Assembly (NCBI RefSeq): GCF_030068605.1
Contig: NZ_JASJOU010000007.1
Location: 1 to 64,000 of the forward strand
Reading direction: 5' to 3'
Source of the DNA: Xanthocytophaga agilis
GTDB taxonomy: Bacteria; Bacteroidota; Bacteroidia; Cytophagales; 172606-1
DNA: 64,000 nucleotides
How positions within the stretch are numbered: position 1 is the first letter of the stretch; each line of letters begins with the position of its first letter. This document shows, piece after piece, positions 45,020 through 54,480 of this stretch. The notes under the pieces are model-generated. The model was given only the letters and a program-made list of their open reading frames with translations, was not told where the DNA came from and made no database searches. Position numbers and translations under genes: made by a program.

Positions 45020-45175
45020 ACAAGTATGCTGCATGTATTTATCCAGCATACCTCTGCCAGCCTTATATCAACAAAAACGCAGATTTTACTGTACGATCCG
45101 ACTTTGAATCGCACTTTAACCGAGCTATCCCTGAAGATGCACTCTACCAACATGAAGGCCCTAATAATATACCTT
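45020..45175 (+). pseudogene. yjbQ: Decayed yjbQ fragment
   Basis: About 150 bp match the middle of the intact yjbQ at 31.4 kb: the coding blocks HVFIQHTSAS and then, one frame over, NADFTVRSDFESHFNRAIPE and DALYQHEGPNNIPY. A frameshift between the two blocks, the missing start and the missing C-terminal third show it is broken. It probably arose by duplication or by transfer of a related gene. A family B element follows 170 bp later. Confidence 0.8.
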
Positions 45176-45346
45176 ATCTTGTCCCATAGCTTTTGTGAAA
45201 ATGAGGTTTTTAGGGAAAAGGTACTTGTTCGAAAAGAAAGACGCTGGTTCGAACCCAGAATGACAGCAACGTTTGTTACGTTGGGACAAATTGAGCCAAG
45301 TTCAGCTATGTGATAGTACTCAAACAGGGTCTTACCTACCAACGCA

Positions 45347-45569
45347 GCGTCCGCTCCATGCTGTCAAGGTAAGGGAGTGTATTTCTTTTTTTCATATTTC
45401 TTTATTGTCCTTCTGAAAGAATCTTGTGACAAATAGAGTTGCGTTTGGATTATGAGAGAAAAAATCATCTCTAGTCGGAAAGGCCGCTAACCTTGCCACG
45501 AGATCCTTACAAGAGGACAGGAGAGGTAGTTTGAGTGGTTTTCTTAAGGTGACAGCATTGAGTGGACGC
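45347..45569 (+). repeat. Dispersed hairpin element, family B, copy 5 with outer arms
   Basis: The core 45407-45518 (112 bp) has ends GTCCTTCTGAAAGAATCTTG and the complement of GTCCTCTTGTAAGGATCTCG. Outer arms pair GCGTCCGCTCCATGCTGTCA (from 45347) with its near-complement TGACAGCATTGAGTGGACGC (ending 45569). This copy shows best that the element is a nested inverted repeat of about 223 bp. It is non-coding. Confidence 0.8.
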
Positions 45570-45964
45570 TTGCGCCAGAAACTTTCTTTGTTTCCAGAAA
45601 AGATATGGGACACGATAAGAATAATATACCAACCCATATCCAAAGCTACAGAGAACTGCTAACTGAATTACCAACCCAATTACGCCATCTATGGTAAATA
45701 GATGATATTTCTCTGTTTCATCACTAAACAAAATCTAATCAGTGGAAGTACATTAGACTGATCCAGGAGTTGCGGCATAGTTGTATATTCGCAATGTGTA
45801 CCAGTTTTTTGCACTGACTGGCACCACTTATATCAATAGAAAATATACCTGTCAGTCAAAGATCTATACAAATATTGCTGGTGATTGTACTCTGACTATG
45901 GATTTATCAATACCTTTTCATCCATTGGTTAGCCGCTTCTTTATTTGTATTAATTACATAGGTT

Positions 45965-47116
45965 ATGCTTAATCTTTCACTCTTAAGTCTTATCATACTT
46001 TTAGGTTCTATACAGGGTAGCATTCTAACCTTGGTATTATTTCTATCCAAAGAGAAAGGGCCAGTCAGGCAAAAATACCTGGCATGGTTTACATTAATAT
46101 TAGCCTATAATAGTATTCAGGTATTTTTATATACTACAGAATCTCCTCTGGTCATTTATTGTCCTAATACGTTTTTTCCTGTCTTTCATATCTTTTGTCT
46201 GGGACCTTTGTTGTTATTATATATTGTCAGCAATACAATAGGAGTTAGCAACTTACCTTATTCTTTATGGAAATACTTCATTCCTTCTATCATCAGCTTT
46301 TTAATTAATCTTATTCACGCCTTATTATTTTTCACCAAAGCGTTGGGACCTTCTACTCCACAAATGCTCTGGCCTGTATTTAGCCGTATTTTACAAGCCG
46401 AGCATATTATCCTGATTCTGGCATTTGCCTGGTTCTGGTTTCAATCCTATTCTATTCTGAATAGATGGAATAAAATAAACCAGCAAGACAAAGAAAACCC
46501 AGAGACAACAAATCCAATTATATATATCTGGTTAAAACGATTACTATTTGCCTTATTAACTTCCTATGGAATCTGGGCAATCACCATCTTTGCTACCATC
46601 CTGTTTGACCTTACTGTCAATCTTGCATTTCCGTTAGAAATTTCCCTGGCATTACTGGTATACTGGATCGCCTTTGTTGGAAATCAGAAAATACAGATCC
46701 TACAAATTCAGAAGGAAAAGATCAATTCATCCATACTCGATTTGCTGGAACCTTCAGAGATAAATACTTTGATCAACAAAATGCAACAGATTATGGAACA
46801 GCAAAAATGTTACCTGGACCCGGAGCTTAACCTGAGTCGCTTTGCTCAGGTTACAGAACTAAATAGCCGATATATCTCTGCAATATGTAATCAGGTATTA
46901 AAACTTGGGTTTGGAGAGTTTGTGAACCAATACAGAATACGGGAGGCCAAAACCCGTTTATCTGATCCGCAATATCAGCATCTCACCATTGCAGGAATTG
47001 CACTGGAATCGGGTTTCAATTCCATTCAGACTTTTCAGCGGGTATTCAAGCAGACTGAAGGAATAACTCCTCGGGAATTTCAGAATAATCAACCAAAAAC
47101 TTTACTCAAAACATGA
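45965..47116 (+). CDS. Membrane-bound AraC-family regulator
   Basis: The product is 383 residues. Residues 1-240 contain about seven hydrophobic helices (LSLLSLIILLGSIQGSILTL, CLGPLLLLYIVSNTIGV, IILILAFAWFWFQSY and ALLVYWIAFVG). The C-terminal 110 residues are an AraC-type DNA-binding domain (LSRFAQVTELNSRYISAICN, and IAGIALESGFNSIQTFQRVF, ending GITPREFQNN). Regulators of this layout sense signals in the membrane and bind DNA directly. The serine hydrolase gene begins 71 bp later on the same strand and is the likely partner or target. Confidence 0.9.
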   Translation: MLNLSLLSLIILLGSIQGSILTLVLFLSKEKGPVRQKYLAWFTLILAYNSIQVFLYTTESPLVIYCPNTFFPVFHIFCLGPLLLLYIVSNTIGVSNLPYSLWKYFIPSIISFLINLIHALLFFTKALGPSTPQMLWPVFSRILQAEHIILILAFAWFWFQSYSILNRWNKINQQDKENPETTNPIIYIWLKRLLFALLTSYGIWAITIFATILFDLTVNLAFPLEISLALLVYWIAFVGNQKIQILQIQKEKINSSILDLLEPSEINTLINKMQQIMEQQKCYLDPELNLSRFAQVTELNSRYISAICNQVLKLGFGEFVNQYRIREAKTRLSDPQYQHLTIAGIALESGFNSIQTFQRVFKQTEGITPREFQNNQPKTLLKT

Positions 47117-47187
47117 TTTGAGTAGATCAATAGAGGCGCGGATGAGATTATTGCAACGATTTCATATTGCTATAATCTCATTAACTC

Positions 47188-49080
47188 ATGCAGTCTACCC
47201 TTACCTGTTTTCTCAGTTATCTTCTCAAGAGATTATTCTCTCTTGTTTTTCCTTTACTATTACTTTCTTTCTGGGCGAAAGGACAACCTCTGCCGAAACC
47301 GTTAACACTGGTCGAGTTGAAAACAATATTGCAGAAAGAAATGGCCCAACAGCACATTGCTGGAATGTCAGTCACTCTGGTGACAAAAGATTCAACTCTC
47401 TGGTGTGAAGGCTTGGGATTGGCAGATGTGGAAAGAAAAACTCCAGTTACCAATCTGCATCTGTTTCGAATGGGTTCTACTACCAAACTATTCACTGCAC
47501 TGGGCATATTTAGTCTGATCAATGAAAGAAAGTTGTCTGTGGCGACCTCTCTACGCCAAATAGCCCCGGAAGTACCCTTCCAAAACTCCTGGGAAGATAG
47601 CAATCCAATTACGATTCAGCACTTGCTGGAACACTCAACAGGCTTTAGTGACAAATCACCCATAGAAGAATTCAATTATGCGGACACAGATGTAAGTACT
47701 CTCCAATCACTACATATTTTTGAGAAATATATGGTATCCAAATGGAAGCCGGGAGAAAGGCATTCATACTCCAATGTAAACTATGCAATTCTGGCATATA
47801 GTATTGAAAAGCTATCTGGCCAGCCTTTCAATGAGTATATGAGGAAACATGTTTTTCAGTCTCTTACTATGTTAAATACAAATGTTTATTTACGTTCAGA
47901 TAACACAAACAACTATGCAAAAGGTTATATCTGGCAAAATGAAAAGTTCAGACAAATTCCATCATTACCTCAATACAATCCCGGAAACGGTTCCTTACAT
48001 ACGAATGCTATGGATCTTTCTCACGTATTACAGGCTTATCTGAATGAATGGCAGACACCACAAGGACAATTTCTTTCCAAGACAATTCTTTCTGATAGTG
48101 AAACTCCTCACTCCTATCTGTCTGCCCAGACAGGCTTGCAGAACACGTATGCATACGGCAATGATTTATTGGTAGAATTACCCGATGGATTTCAGTTTAG
48201 GGGCCATACAGGGATAATTGGACCATTTTCGTCCACATTTGCTTATAATCGGGAACTGGGTATAGGTTATGCTTATGCAGTTAATTCTCCCTGCAATGCT
48301 TTTCCATTAGATAGTATAATCCGACATTATCTGACTCAACATGTTCCCAAACCTCAACCAGTGTCTCATCCACTGGATAAAGAATCTATAGAACCTTATC
48401 TGGGATATTATCGGTTTGATAGTCCCAATGATTTGCGTATGGGATTTCTGGAAAGCTTACAGTTTACCTTTTTACTTTCCAGAAAAGGAGAAGAACTGGA
48501 GGCTAAACGACTTTTGGGAGGAGGTACATCATGGACATCTGTCAGTCATAAAATTTTTAGAGATTCACACACTCTCATCGCCAGAATTGCATTAGTAAAA
48601 AATTCTGAGAATGAACCGGTTGTTATGCAGAGTGGATTGTATTTCAAGAAGATCAATGCTATAGAAGCATGGTTACCTACTATTGTACTAACCCTATGTG
48701 TGTGTTTGCTTTTTATCAGTGTCCTTTATGGGATAGTGGTTCTTATCTGGTTTGTCATTCAGCGAATACGTAAACAGTCTCCTTCATTTATCATTATACT
48801 TCTTCAGATTCTGCCATCACTAGCAGCAGTCAGTCTGGGAATGGCACTGATTTATTTTTCATCTATCATAAGCTATTTATACGAAGGTATTCCTGTTACA
48901 CCTGTTGTAACCAAATCAACCATTGCTTTGTATGGATTTGGTTTGTTTACAATAACAATGATTATACTTCTGTTGATCAGGTTTCGTTCGTTAAATACAT
49001 TTTTAAAAACATATCTCAGTTTAATAACTTTAGCTGGTAGTTATATACTTATTCTACTTTTGATTCATCACTGGTTCTGA
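47188..49080 (+). CDS. Membrane-anchored serine hydrolase (class C beta-lactamase fold)
   Basis: The product is 630 residues with an N-terminal signal or anchor (FSLVFPLLLLSFWAKGQ). The beta-lactamase/penicillin-binding domain covers about residues 40-380. Ser97 and Lys100 lie in FRMGSTTKLFTALG, the Tyr motif is HSYSNVNYAIL, and a third motif may be RGHTGIIGPF. A beta-domain follows (420-500), and then four hydrophobic helices end the protein (TIVLTLCVCLLFISVLYGIV, IILLQILPSLAAVSLGMAL and others). Such proteins hydrolyse D-amino-acid peptides, esters or beta-lactams, and the substrate is unknown. The long C-terminal membrane part resembles that of some self-resistance or bacteriocin-linked family members. 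Confidence 0.88.
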   Translation: MQSTLTCFLSYLLKRLFSLVFPLLLLSFWAKGQPLPKPLTLVELKTILQKEMAQQHIAGMSVTLVTKDSTLWCEGLGLADVERKTPVTNLHLFRMGSTTKLFTALGIFSLINERKLSVATSLRQIAPEVPFQNSWEDSNPITIQHLLEHSTGFSDKSPIEEFNYADTDVSTLQSLHIFEKYMVSKWKPGERHSYSNVNYAILAYSIEKLSGQPFNEYMRKHVFQSLTMLNTNVYLRSDNTNNYAKGYIWQNEKFRQIPSLPQYNPGNGSLHTNAMDLSHVLQAYLNEWQTPQGQFLSKTILSDSETPHSYLSAQTGLQNTYAYGNDLLVELPDGFQFRGHTGIIGPFSSTFAYNRELGIGYAYAVNSPCNAFPLDSIIRHYLTQHVPKPQPVSHPLDKESIEPYLGYYRFDSPNDLRMGFLESLQFTFLLSRKGEELEAKRLLGGGTSWTSVSHKIFRDSHTLIARIALVKNSENEPVVMQSGLYFKKINAIEAWLPTIVLTLCVCLLFISVLYGIVVLIWFVIQRIRKQSPSFIIILLQILPSLAAVSLGMALIYFSSIISYLYEGIPVTPVVTKSTIALYGFGLFTITMIILLLIRFRSLNTFLKTYLSLITLAGSYILILLLIHHWF

Positions 49081-49098
49081 TGAACCCCTCAAAAATGA

Positions 49099-49144
49099 CA
49101 GTATCCTGTGGTGTATAGTTTACACAATACACCACAGGATACTG
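49099..49144. terminator. Bidirectional terminator
   Basis: CAGTATCCTGTGGTGTAT and ATACACCACAGGATACTG form a perfect 18-bp stem with a 10-base loop between the convergent serine hydrolase and susD-type genes. A-rich sequence on the left and right gives short U tracts in both directions. Confidence 0.9.
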
Positions 49145-49168
49145 AAAATCTCAATTAGTAAGCTATTT

Positions 49169-50800
49169 CTATTCGTATCCAGGATTCTGCTCTAATACAG
49201 CATCCTTGTTCAACTGAATTTCTGACAATGGAATAGGCATCAGTAAATGGGTGCTGGTCAAACCTCTAAGTGGATTAACCGGGTTATTGGAGTTAAGTCG
49301 GGTAGCCCTGTCTACCAGTGTTTTGGTACGCATCAGTGTCATTCGGCGGTTTTCTTCTCCAATCAACTCACGTACACGCTCATCCAAAATGAAATCCAGC
49401 GTGATATCAGAGGCAGACACTTTACCAACAGTTGGGTAATCCGGGAATGCCCGTTCCCGTAATACATTGATACTAGCCGCCGCTTCTTCCAGTTTTCCTT
49501 GCTTAAACTGTGCTTCTGCCAGCAACAGGTACGTTTCTCCTAAACGCATCAGAATAAAATCTTTGATCATAGCATAGCCGAAGGTATCATTGGGGTCAAA
49601 CTGGTACCACTTGGTAGTATGTGGAGCAAGATTGAATAAGGTATCTGTCCCTGTATAAGGTACAGGTTTGCCATATGTGGCAGACTGTTTGGGGTCATTA
49701 TACACATATCTTCTCCGAATACTATATTGTGAGTTGCGGATGTCACCTGGCTGATATAAGTTATAGATAACCCAATTACTCAATCGCAAACGACCCAATG
49801 CGCGACCACCTGTAGAATCAGACAATGCCATACCTTTTACATTGTGATAGGCAGCTCCCCATACGCGGCGTTGTTGAGGGTTATCGGTAATTCCTCCTAC
49901 TACTGTATTGGGATTTTCCTGCTCCAGCACCCAGATGGCTTCTCTGTTGCCTTGTACACGTCTCTGATTTCCATAAATAAACATATCTGCATAATAATCA
50001 CCGGGATTACTTGACTTGATACCATAACGACTCTTAATCAAAGAAAACTGGCCACTATTAATGATTGTCTGAAGCTGAGCCTCTGCCAGAGCAGGTTCGC
50101 CAATGCGTAAATATACTTCTGCCAGTAATTGCATAGCCATGTATTTATTGGCACGACCATACAACTTACCTTTACTATTCGAACGTACAGCCTCAATATC
50201 CGGAAGATGTTGTGCAGCAAAAGTCAGGTCAGCAACAATCTGCTCATTGACTTCATTCAGAGATGCTCTTACAAAATCCGTTTTCGGAGCAGTAAGAGCC
50301 TGTGTAATCAAAGGTACTCCCCCAAAGCAAGTAGCAAGATTGTTATAAGCATATCCTCTGAAGAATTTTGCTTCAGCACTGATCAGATCTTTTCCTCCAT
50401 TGCTAATACCTGTCAATGTAGGAGATTCAATGCTATTGATAATAATATTGGTCAGATTGACCATGATATAATTACGGTTCCAGGTACGTGCAGCAGCGCC
50501 ATCTGTAGGAGTCAGCACTGTATAGTTATAGTATGGAATTTCTACGCCTTGCTGATTCGCTGTTGCATTGGCAACATCTGTACCAACCTGCCATACACTA
50601 GGCCATCCCTGTTGATCAGACCAGGAAAAGATAGTACTGGTATGATTATATAACCCTACCAGAGAAGCTTCAAACCCCAGGGAATCATTTAAGGTAATAG
50701 GTGTATAGGAAGAATAGGGCTTTTCATCCAGAAAAGCATCTTTACAGGAAACTGTCAATACCACTACAAATAGAAACAGTATTTTGATATATGTTTTCAT
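49169..50800 (-). CDS. SusD/RagB-family glycan-binding lipoprotein
   Basis: From ATG 50800 the product is 543 residues; an ATG at 50809 would add MSN before the signal. The lipoprotein signal is IKILFLFVVVLTVSC. The SusD helical fold is shown by AEAKFFRGYAYNNLATCFGG, RANKYMAMQLLAEVYLRIGE, FILMRLGETYLLLAEAQFKQ and the ending LLMPIPLSEIQLNKDAVLEQ followed by NPGY. It sits on the outer-membrane surface over the SusC channel and binds oligosaccharides. It begins 32 bp after the SusC stop and is the last gene of that operon. Confidence 0.95.
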   Translation of the reverse strand: MKTYIKILFLFVVVLTVSCKDAFLDEKPYSSYTPITLNDSLGFEASLVGLYNHTSTIFSWSDQQGWPSVWQVGTDVANATANQQGVEIPYYNYTVLTPTDGAAARTWNRNYIMVNLTNIIINSIESPTLTGISNGGKDLISAEAKFFRGYAYNNLATCFGGVPLITQALTAPKTDFVRASLNEVNEQIVADLTFAAQHLPDIEAVRSNSKGKLYGRANKYMAMQLLAEVYLRIGEPALAEAQLQTIINSGQFSLIKSRYGIKSSNPGDYYADMFIYGNQRRVQGNREAIWVLEQENPNTVVGGITDNPQQRRVWGAAYHNVKGMALSDSTGGRALGRLRLSNWVIYNLYQPGDIRNSQYSIRRRYVYNDPKQSATYGKPVPYTGTDTLFNLAPHTTKWYQFDPNDTFGYAMIKDFILMRLGETYLLLAEAQFKQGKLEEAAASINVLRERAFPDYPTVGKVSASDITLDFILDERVRELIGEENRRMTLMRTKTLVDRATRLNSNNPVNPLRGLTSTHLLMPIPLSEIQLNKDAVLEQNPGYE

Positions 50801-50832
50801 GTTACTCATTATAAATCTGAGGTTGCTGACAA

Positions 50833-53800
50833 TTAACGAAGGGTTACATTTATCCCAAATACAAAGGAACGGGTTACAGGATAGTTATTTACCCAGCTAT
50901 CCCCTGAGGAAGAAGTAACTCCGCGAGGTTGTTGAACAGCTTCAGGGTCCCATCCAATCCAATTAGTGAATGTATGAAGGTTTCTGCCACTCGCATAAGC
51001 TGTAAGACTTCCCAAATGCAGCTTATCTACTATCTTCTGTCCAAATACATAACTCAAGGTTACGTCTTTGATTCTGGTATAGCTGGCATCAGAAGCATAT
51101 CCATAACCACGAGGATTTTTAAATGCCAGCGATGGACGCGTGTTGCTTTGGTTTTCAGCAGTCCAGTAACCTACATCACTGGGTGTATTGCGTTTACCTG
51201 TTTCATCTGCATAGGTCAGATCCGGATTGTTTCGGGTAATACCTTGTACCGTTTGGATAAAAATGCTCAAATGCAGATTCTTGTAATGAAACGTATTAGT
51301 CAGCCCTCCAGTCCACTTAGGAGCTAATTGTCCCAATATCATTCGGTCGCCATCTGCTGTAATCTTTTTGTCACCATTCAGATCAGCAAATTTTAAATCT
51401 CCAGCTACGGCACCAGGATCTTGTGATGAAGCATCTTCTCCTGTTTGCCATACTCCAGCCATTTTGTAATCATATACTACACTAACGGGTTGGCCAATAA
51501 ACCAGCGATTTCCCAGATCATCTTTCTTATCCCCATACAAATCCACAATACGGTTCTTATTGGAAGTGAAAACGATAGTACTTTCCCATTTGAAATCCCC
51601 TTTGTCTATATTGTGTGTGTTTAGTGTAACTTCGATTCCTTTGTTGGAAGTTTCCCCTATGTTATCCCAAACACTTGAATATCCTGTAATGATGGGTAAG
51701 CTTCTCAGAAGTAATAAATCTTTGGATGTATTTGAATAAATATCTATACTACCACTGAAACGATTATTAAGAAATCCAAAATCTAAACCCAGATTACGAC
51801 TCAATGTTGACTCCCAATGCAAGTCTGCATTTCCCAGATTACCAGCTACAGCTCCAATGGTACTCACACCATTAAATGGGGATCGAACAGTGCCATTAGT
51901 TGTAATAGTACGATAGACAGGAATTGCTTCATTACCGGTTTTACCATATGAAAGACGTAGTTTCAGATTACTGATGGGGGTAATATTTTTCATGAAAGCT
52001 TCATTACTAATGTTCCAGCCTATGGCAGCAGAAGGGAATACTCCATATTTACTTGTATTCCCACCCATCACAGAAGCGCCATCACGACGTGCTGTCAATG
52101 TCAATAAGTATCGGCTATCATAAGAATAGTTAATACGTCCCATCTGCGAGTTAAGAGCATACCTGTCTGCACCTGAAGTACTGGTTTGAGTAGCACCAGC
52201 TCCCAGATTATTAAAGGACAACTGATCATTCACAAATCCTGTTGCGTTAGCACTGGATGTATTGTATCTCCGCTGCTGGGCACTATACAAGGCGGTTACA
52301 TCTAAGTGATTCACACCCCAGTCCCTGGTATATGAGAGGATGTTTTCCAACACAAAACTATTAGTCTCAGAATAGGAAGTTCTTGCAGTTCCTAACATAT
52401 CATTGGCAAGACGTCCTGTATAACTGGCAGTGCGGGTAGGCAAATAGGTATATCCTAAGTTCATGCGGTATTTCAATCCATTCAATGCACCACCAAACTT
52501 AATTTGAGCATATGCATTCCCATTCACATTGGTACTACGGTCTACCCGATCTGTAGTTAGTCCAAGCAATGGATTAGTATACAATTGTTCTGGAAACATA
52601 GGATAGATTTTATACGATCCATCTGCATTGTACATCTGTCCATACGGGCTCATCGCTGAGGCATTCAACAAATTGGATCTTCCCCCATCATAATTGTTAT
52701 TTGCAATAAACAAAGATGTCCCAGCTGTTAGATAATTGGTCACATCTACATCCAGATTAGACCGGAAGCTTACCCTTTTGTATTGATAGCCTTTGATTAC
52801 CCCTTTTTGATCCAGGTATTCACCAGAAATAAAATAACGTGTCTTATCTGAACCTCCGGATATACTCAAGTTATGATCTTGTAGTATACCTGTCTGGCTT
52901 GATTCCTTAATCCAGTCTGTTGTGATTCCAGCATTATAGTTAGGCAGCTCATCATAATTTGGTACAGGACTGGTTTGAGTCTGCCCTGTCTGAATCATAT
53001 AGTCTTTGTATTTCTGAAGATACTCCTCCCCATTTCGTGGTTTTAGAATATGGGAATAATTTTCAATTCCAGTATAGGCATTGTATCGGATAGTAGGTTT
53101 GCCACTTGTTCCCCGTTTGGTTGTAATTAGGATAACTCCATTGGAACCATTGACACCATAAATGGCCACAGCAGAGGCATCTTTTAGAATTTCCATTGAC
53201 TCAATGTCATTGGGATTGATGTCATTCAATGAGCCTCCTGTTTTGCTTAAAGGAATTCCATCCACAACAATAAATGGTGAAGTACTGGCATTAATAGAAT
53301 TTTGTCCCCGAACAACGGTTGAAGGTGTAGAACCTGGTACTGAAGAGGGTTGAGAGATATTAACCCCGGCTACAGATCCTTGTATGGCCTGCATTACATT
53401 GGTGACAGGTAACTGCGAAAGTCTAGCCTTTGGTACAGAAGCTACGGCCCCGGTAATATCCGAACGTTTTTGGGTACCATATCCTACTACCACGACTTCA
53501 CTTAAAGATTGCAGGTCAGGAAGTAACTTTATATCTACAGCTGTACGGTTTCCAACTGTGACCTCCTCAGTAGTATACCCAATAAAAGAAAAGATCAATA
53601 CAGGATCTTTAGTACCGTCTGGTATATTGATCGAATATTTTCCTTCACTATTAGTAGTTGTACCAATAGAAGTTCCCTTTAGCAAAATACTTACTCCTGG
53701 CAATACTTCTCCTTTATCATCAGTAATAGTTCCTGTTACCTGTATATCCGCTATACTGGTATTGGATTTCGACAAAGGCAACAAAGAGGTAGGTTTTGAA

Positions 53801-53886
53801 GAGTTTTTATGGCTTTCAGGAGCAAGAGCAAAAACTCTTTCAAACGGAAGCCATATACATAAGAGTAGTAACCATCTGATTTTCAT
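50833..53886 (-). CDS. SusC/RagA-family TonB-dependent outer-membrane transporter
   Basis: From ATG 53886 the product is 1017 residues; the frame before it begins with TTG. A signal peptide (IRWLLLLCIWLPFERVFA) and a carboxypeptidase-like domain (VTGTITDDKGEVLPGVSILL and GYTTEEVTVG) come first. The plug follows with SEVVVVGYGTQKRSDITGAV, GSVAGVNISQ, VVDGIPLSKTGGSLNDINP and NDIESMEILKDASAVAIYG, then a 22-strand barrel. It imports glycan fragments with SusD, driven by TonB. The promoter box is at 53964 and the shared operator motif at 53999, so expression is probably switched on by the hybrid regulator at 58154. Confidence 0.97.
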   Translation of the reverse strand: MKIRWLLLLCIWLPFERVFALAPESHKNSSKPTSLLPLSKSNTSIADIQVTGTITDDKGEVLPGVSILLKGTSIGTTTNSEGKYSINIPDGTKDPVLIFSFIGYTTEEVTVGNRTAVDIKLLPDLQSLSEVVVVGYGTQKRSDITGAVASVPKARLSQLPVTNVMQAIQGSVAGVNISQPSSVPGSTPSTVVRGQNSINASTSPFIVVDGIPLSKTGGSLNDINPNDIESMEILKDASAVAIYGVNGSNGVILITTKRGTSGKPTIRYNAYTGIENYSHILKPRNGEEYLQKYKDYMIQTGQTQTSPVPNYDELPNYNAGITTDWIKESSQTGILQDHNLSISGGSDKTRYFISGEYLDQKGVIKGYQYKRVSFRSNLDVDVTNYLTAGTSLFIANNNYDGGRSNLLNASAMSPYGQMYNADGSYKIYPMFPEQLYTNPLLGLTTDRVDRSTNVNGNAYAQIKFGGALNGLKYRMNLGYTYLPTRTASYTGRLANDMLGTARTSYSETNSFVLENILSYTRDWGVNHLDVTALYSAQQRRYNTSSANATGFVNDQLSFNNLGAGATQTSTSGADRYALNSQMGRINYSYDSRYLLTLTARRDGASVMGGNTSKYGVFPSAAIGWNISNEAFMKNITPISNLKLRLSYGKTGNEAIPVYRTITTNGTVRSPFNGVSTIGAVAGNLGNADLHWESTLSRNLGLDFGFLNNRFSGSIDIYSNTSKDLLLLRSLPIITGYSSVWDNIGETSNKGIEVTLNTHNIDKGDFKWESTIVFTSNKNRIVDLYGDKKDDLGNRWFIGQPVSVVYDYKMAGVWQTGEDASSQDPGAVAGDLKFADLNGDKKITADGDRMILGQLAPKWTGGLTNTFHYKNLHLSIFIQTVQGITRNNPDLTYADETGKRNTPSDVGYWTAENQSNTRPSLAFKNPRGYGYASDASYTRIKDVTLSYVFGQKIVDKLHLGSLTAYASGRNLHTFTNWIGWDPEAVQQPRGVTSSSGDSWVNNYPVTRSFVFGINVTLR

Positions 53887-53963
53887 AGGCAACTTTAGAT
53901 TTAAAATACAGTGATTTTTAAAAAGATTCGCTAACAGGCATACAATTTTGTATTCGAATAATG

Positions 53964-53971
53964 CAAATCTA
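53964..53971 (-). promoter_or_regulatory. -7 box of the susC-susD operon (TAGATTTG)
   Basis: On the minus strand this is an exact TAnnTTTG, 78 bp before the SusC ATG. The shared 29-bp motif begins 27 bp further upstream. No -33 TTG is present, as expected for an activator-dependent promoter. Confidence 0.6.
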
Positions 53972-53998
53972 AAGAAGCTTATTGGAGGTACTGGGGGG

Positions 53999-54027
53999 AG
54001 TTTTCGCCAAAAAAGGGGGGTAAATTA
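53999..54027 (-). promoter_or_regulatory. Putative operator of the hybrid regulator, susC copy
   Basis: On the plus strand it reads AGTTTTCGCCAAAAAA, then GGGGGGTAAATTA. It matches the copy at 58115-58143 at 26 of 29 positions. It lies 27 bp upstream of the -7 box, where activators bind. The side nearest the gene also has GGGGGG (53993-53998), making a partly symmetric GGGGG...GGGGG arrangement. Confidence 0.62.
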
Positions 54028-54057
54028 AAAAGGAGGGGATTTATTTCAAGGAATAAG

Positions 54058-54092
54058 CCACTCTGAATCAAAATTTTAGAGGCTCAGAGTGG
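54058..54092. terminator. Terminator-like hairpin upstream of susC
   Basis: CCACTCTGA and TCAGAGTGG form a perfect 9-bp stem. Its left half (54053-54080) is repeated directly at 54482-54509, on the other side of the family A element. Confidence 0.6.
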
Positions 54093-54098
54093 ATAAAC

Positions 54099-54480
54099 AC
54101 ATGACTCATCCCGAATTTTGAGTAAAGAATGTCATTGAGAAAGGATAATAAATGTCACAAAGAGAGTAAAGACAATTTAACTAGCGAATGGCCGTGTAGG
54201 TGCGTAGGGATAAAAATTCCGCGAGCCTAGCGTTGGCCCTGTGGGGCGAAGCTTTGGAATTTTTTGCCCTTTTTTGCGGCTGGCACACATCCTGGCCCAA
54301 CAAATTCTCATTTGTTGTCCTTTTTTGGGCAAGCAAAAAATGAAGAAGCTGCAAGTAGAAGAATGTAAGGGAATATAAACCGATTCAGAAAGAAACATCT
54401 CTCAAAATAAACCCACACCCACACTTTCAAAAGCATAGGCTTGAGTTTTACTCTCATCTAAAATTCGGGATGAATCATGT
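54099..54480. repeat. MITE-like element, family A, copy 2
   Basis: The element is 382 bp, homologous along its length to 7140-7523. Terminal inverted repeats are ACATGACTCATCCCGAATTT and the complement of ACATGATTCATCCCGAATTT. The internal hairpin CAACAAAT/ATTTGTTG (54298-54317) differs from copy 1 by a compensating base pair. It lies between the DUF2264 gene and the susC promoter, splitting the polysaccharide locus into two transcription units. Confidence 0.82.

Noticed and set aside
45244-45258. tRNA-like T-arm CTGG-TTCGAAC-CCAG
   Set aside because: The stem is only 4 bp, and no D-arm, anticodon arm or acceptor stem can be folded from the upstream 60 bases.
44939-45313. 124-codon plus-strand frame as an intact gene
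   Set aside because: It only carries one block of YjbQ sequence and leaves the family frame after a frameshift, so it is treated as a pseudogene.
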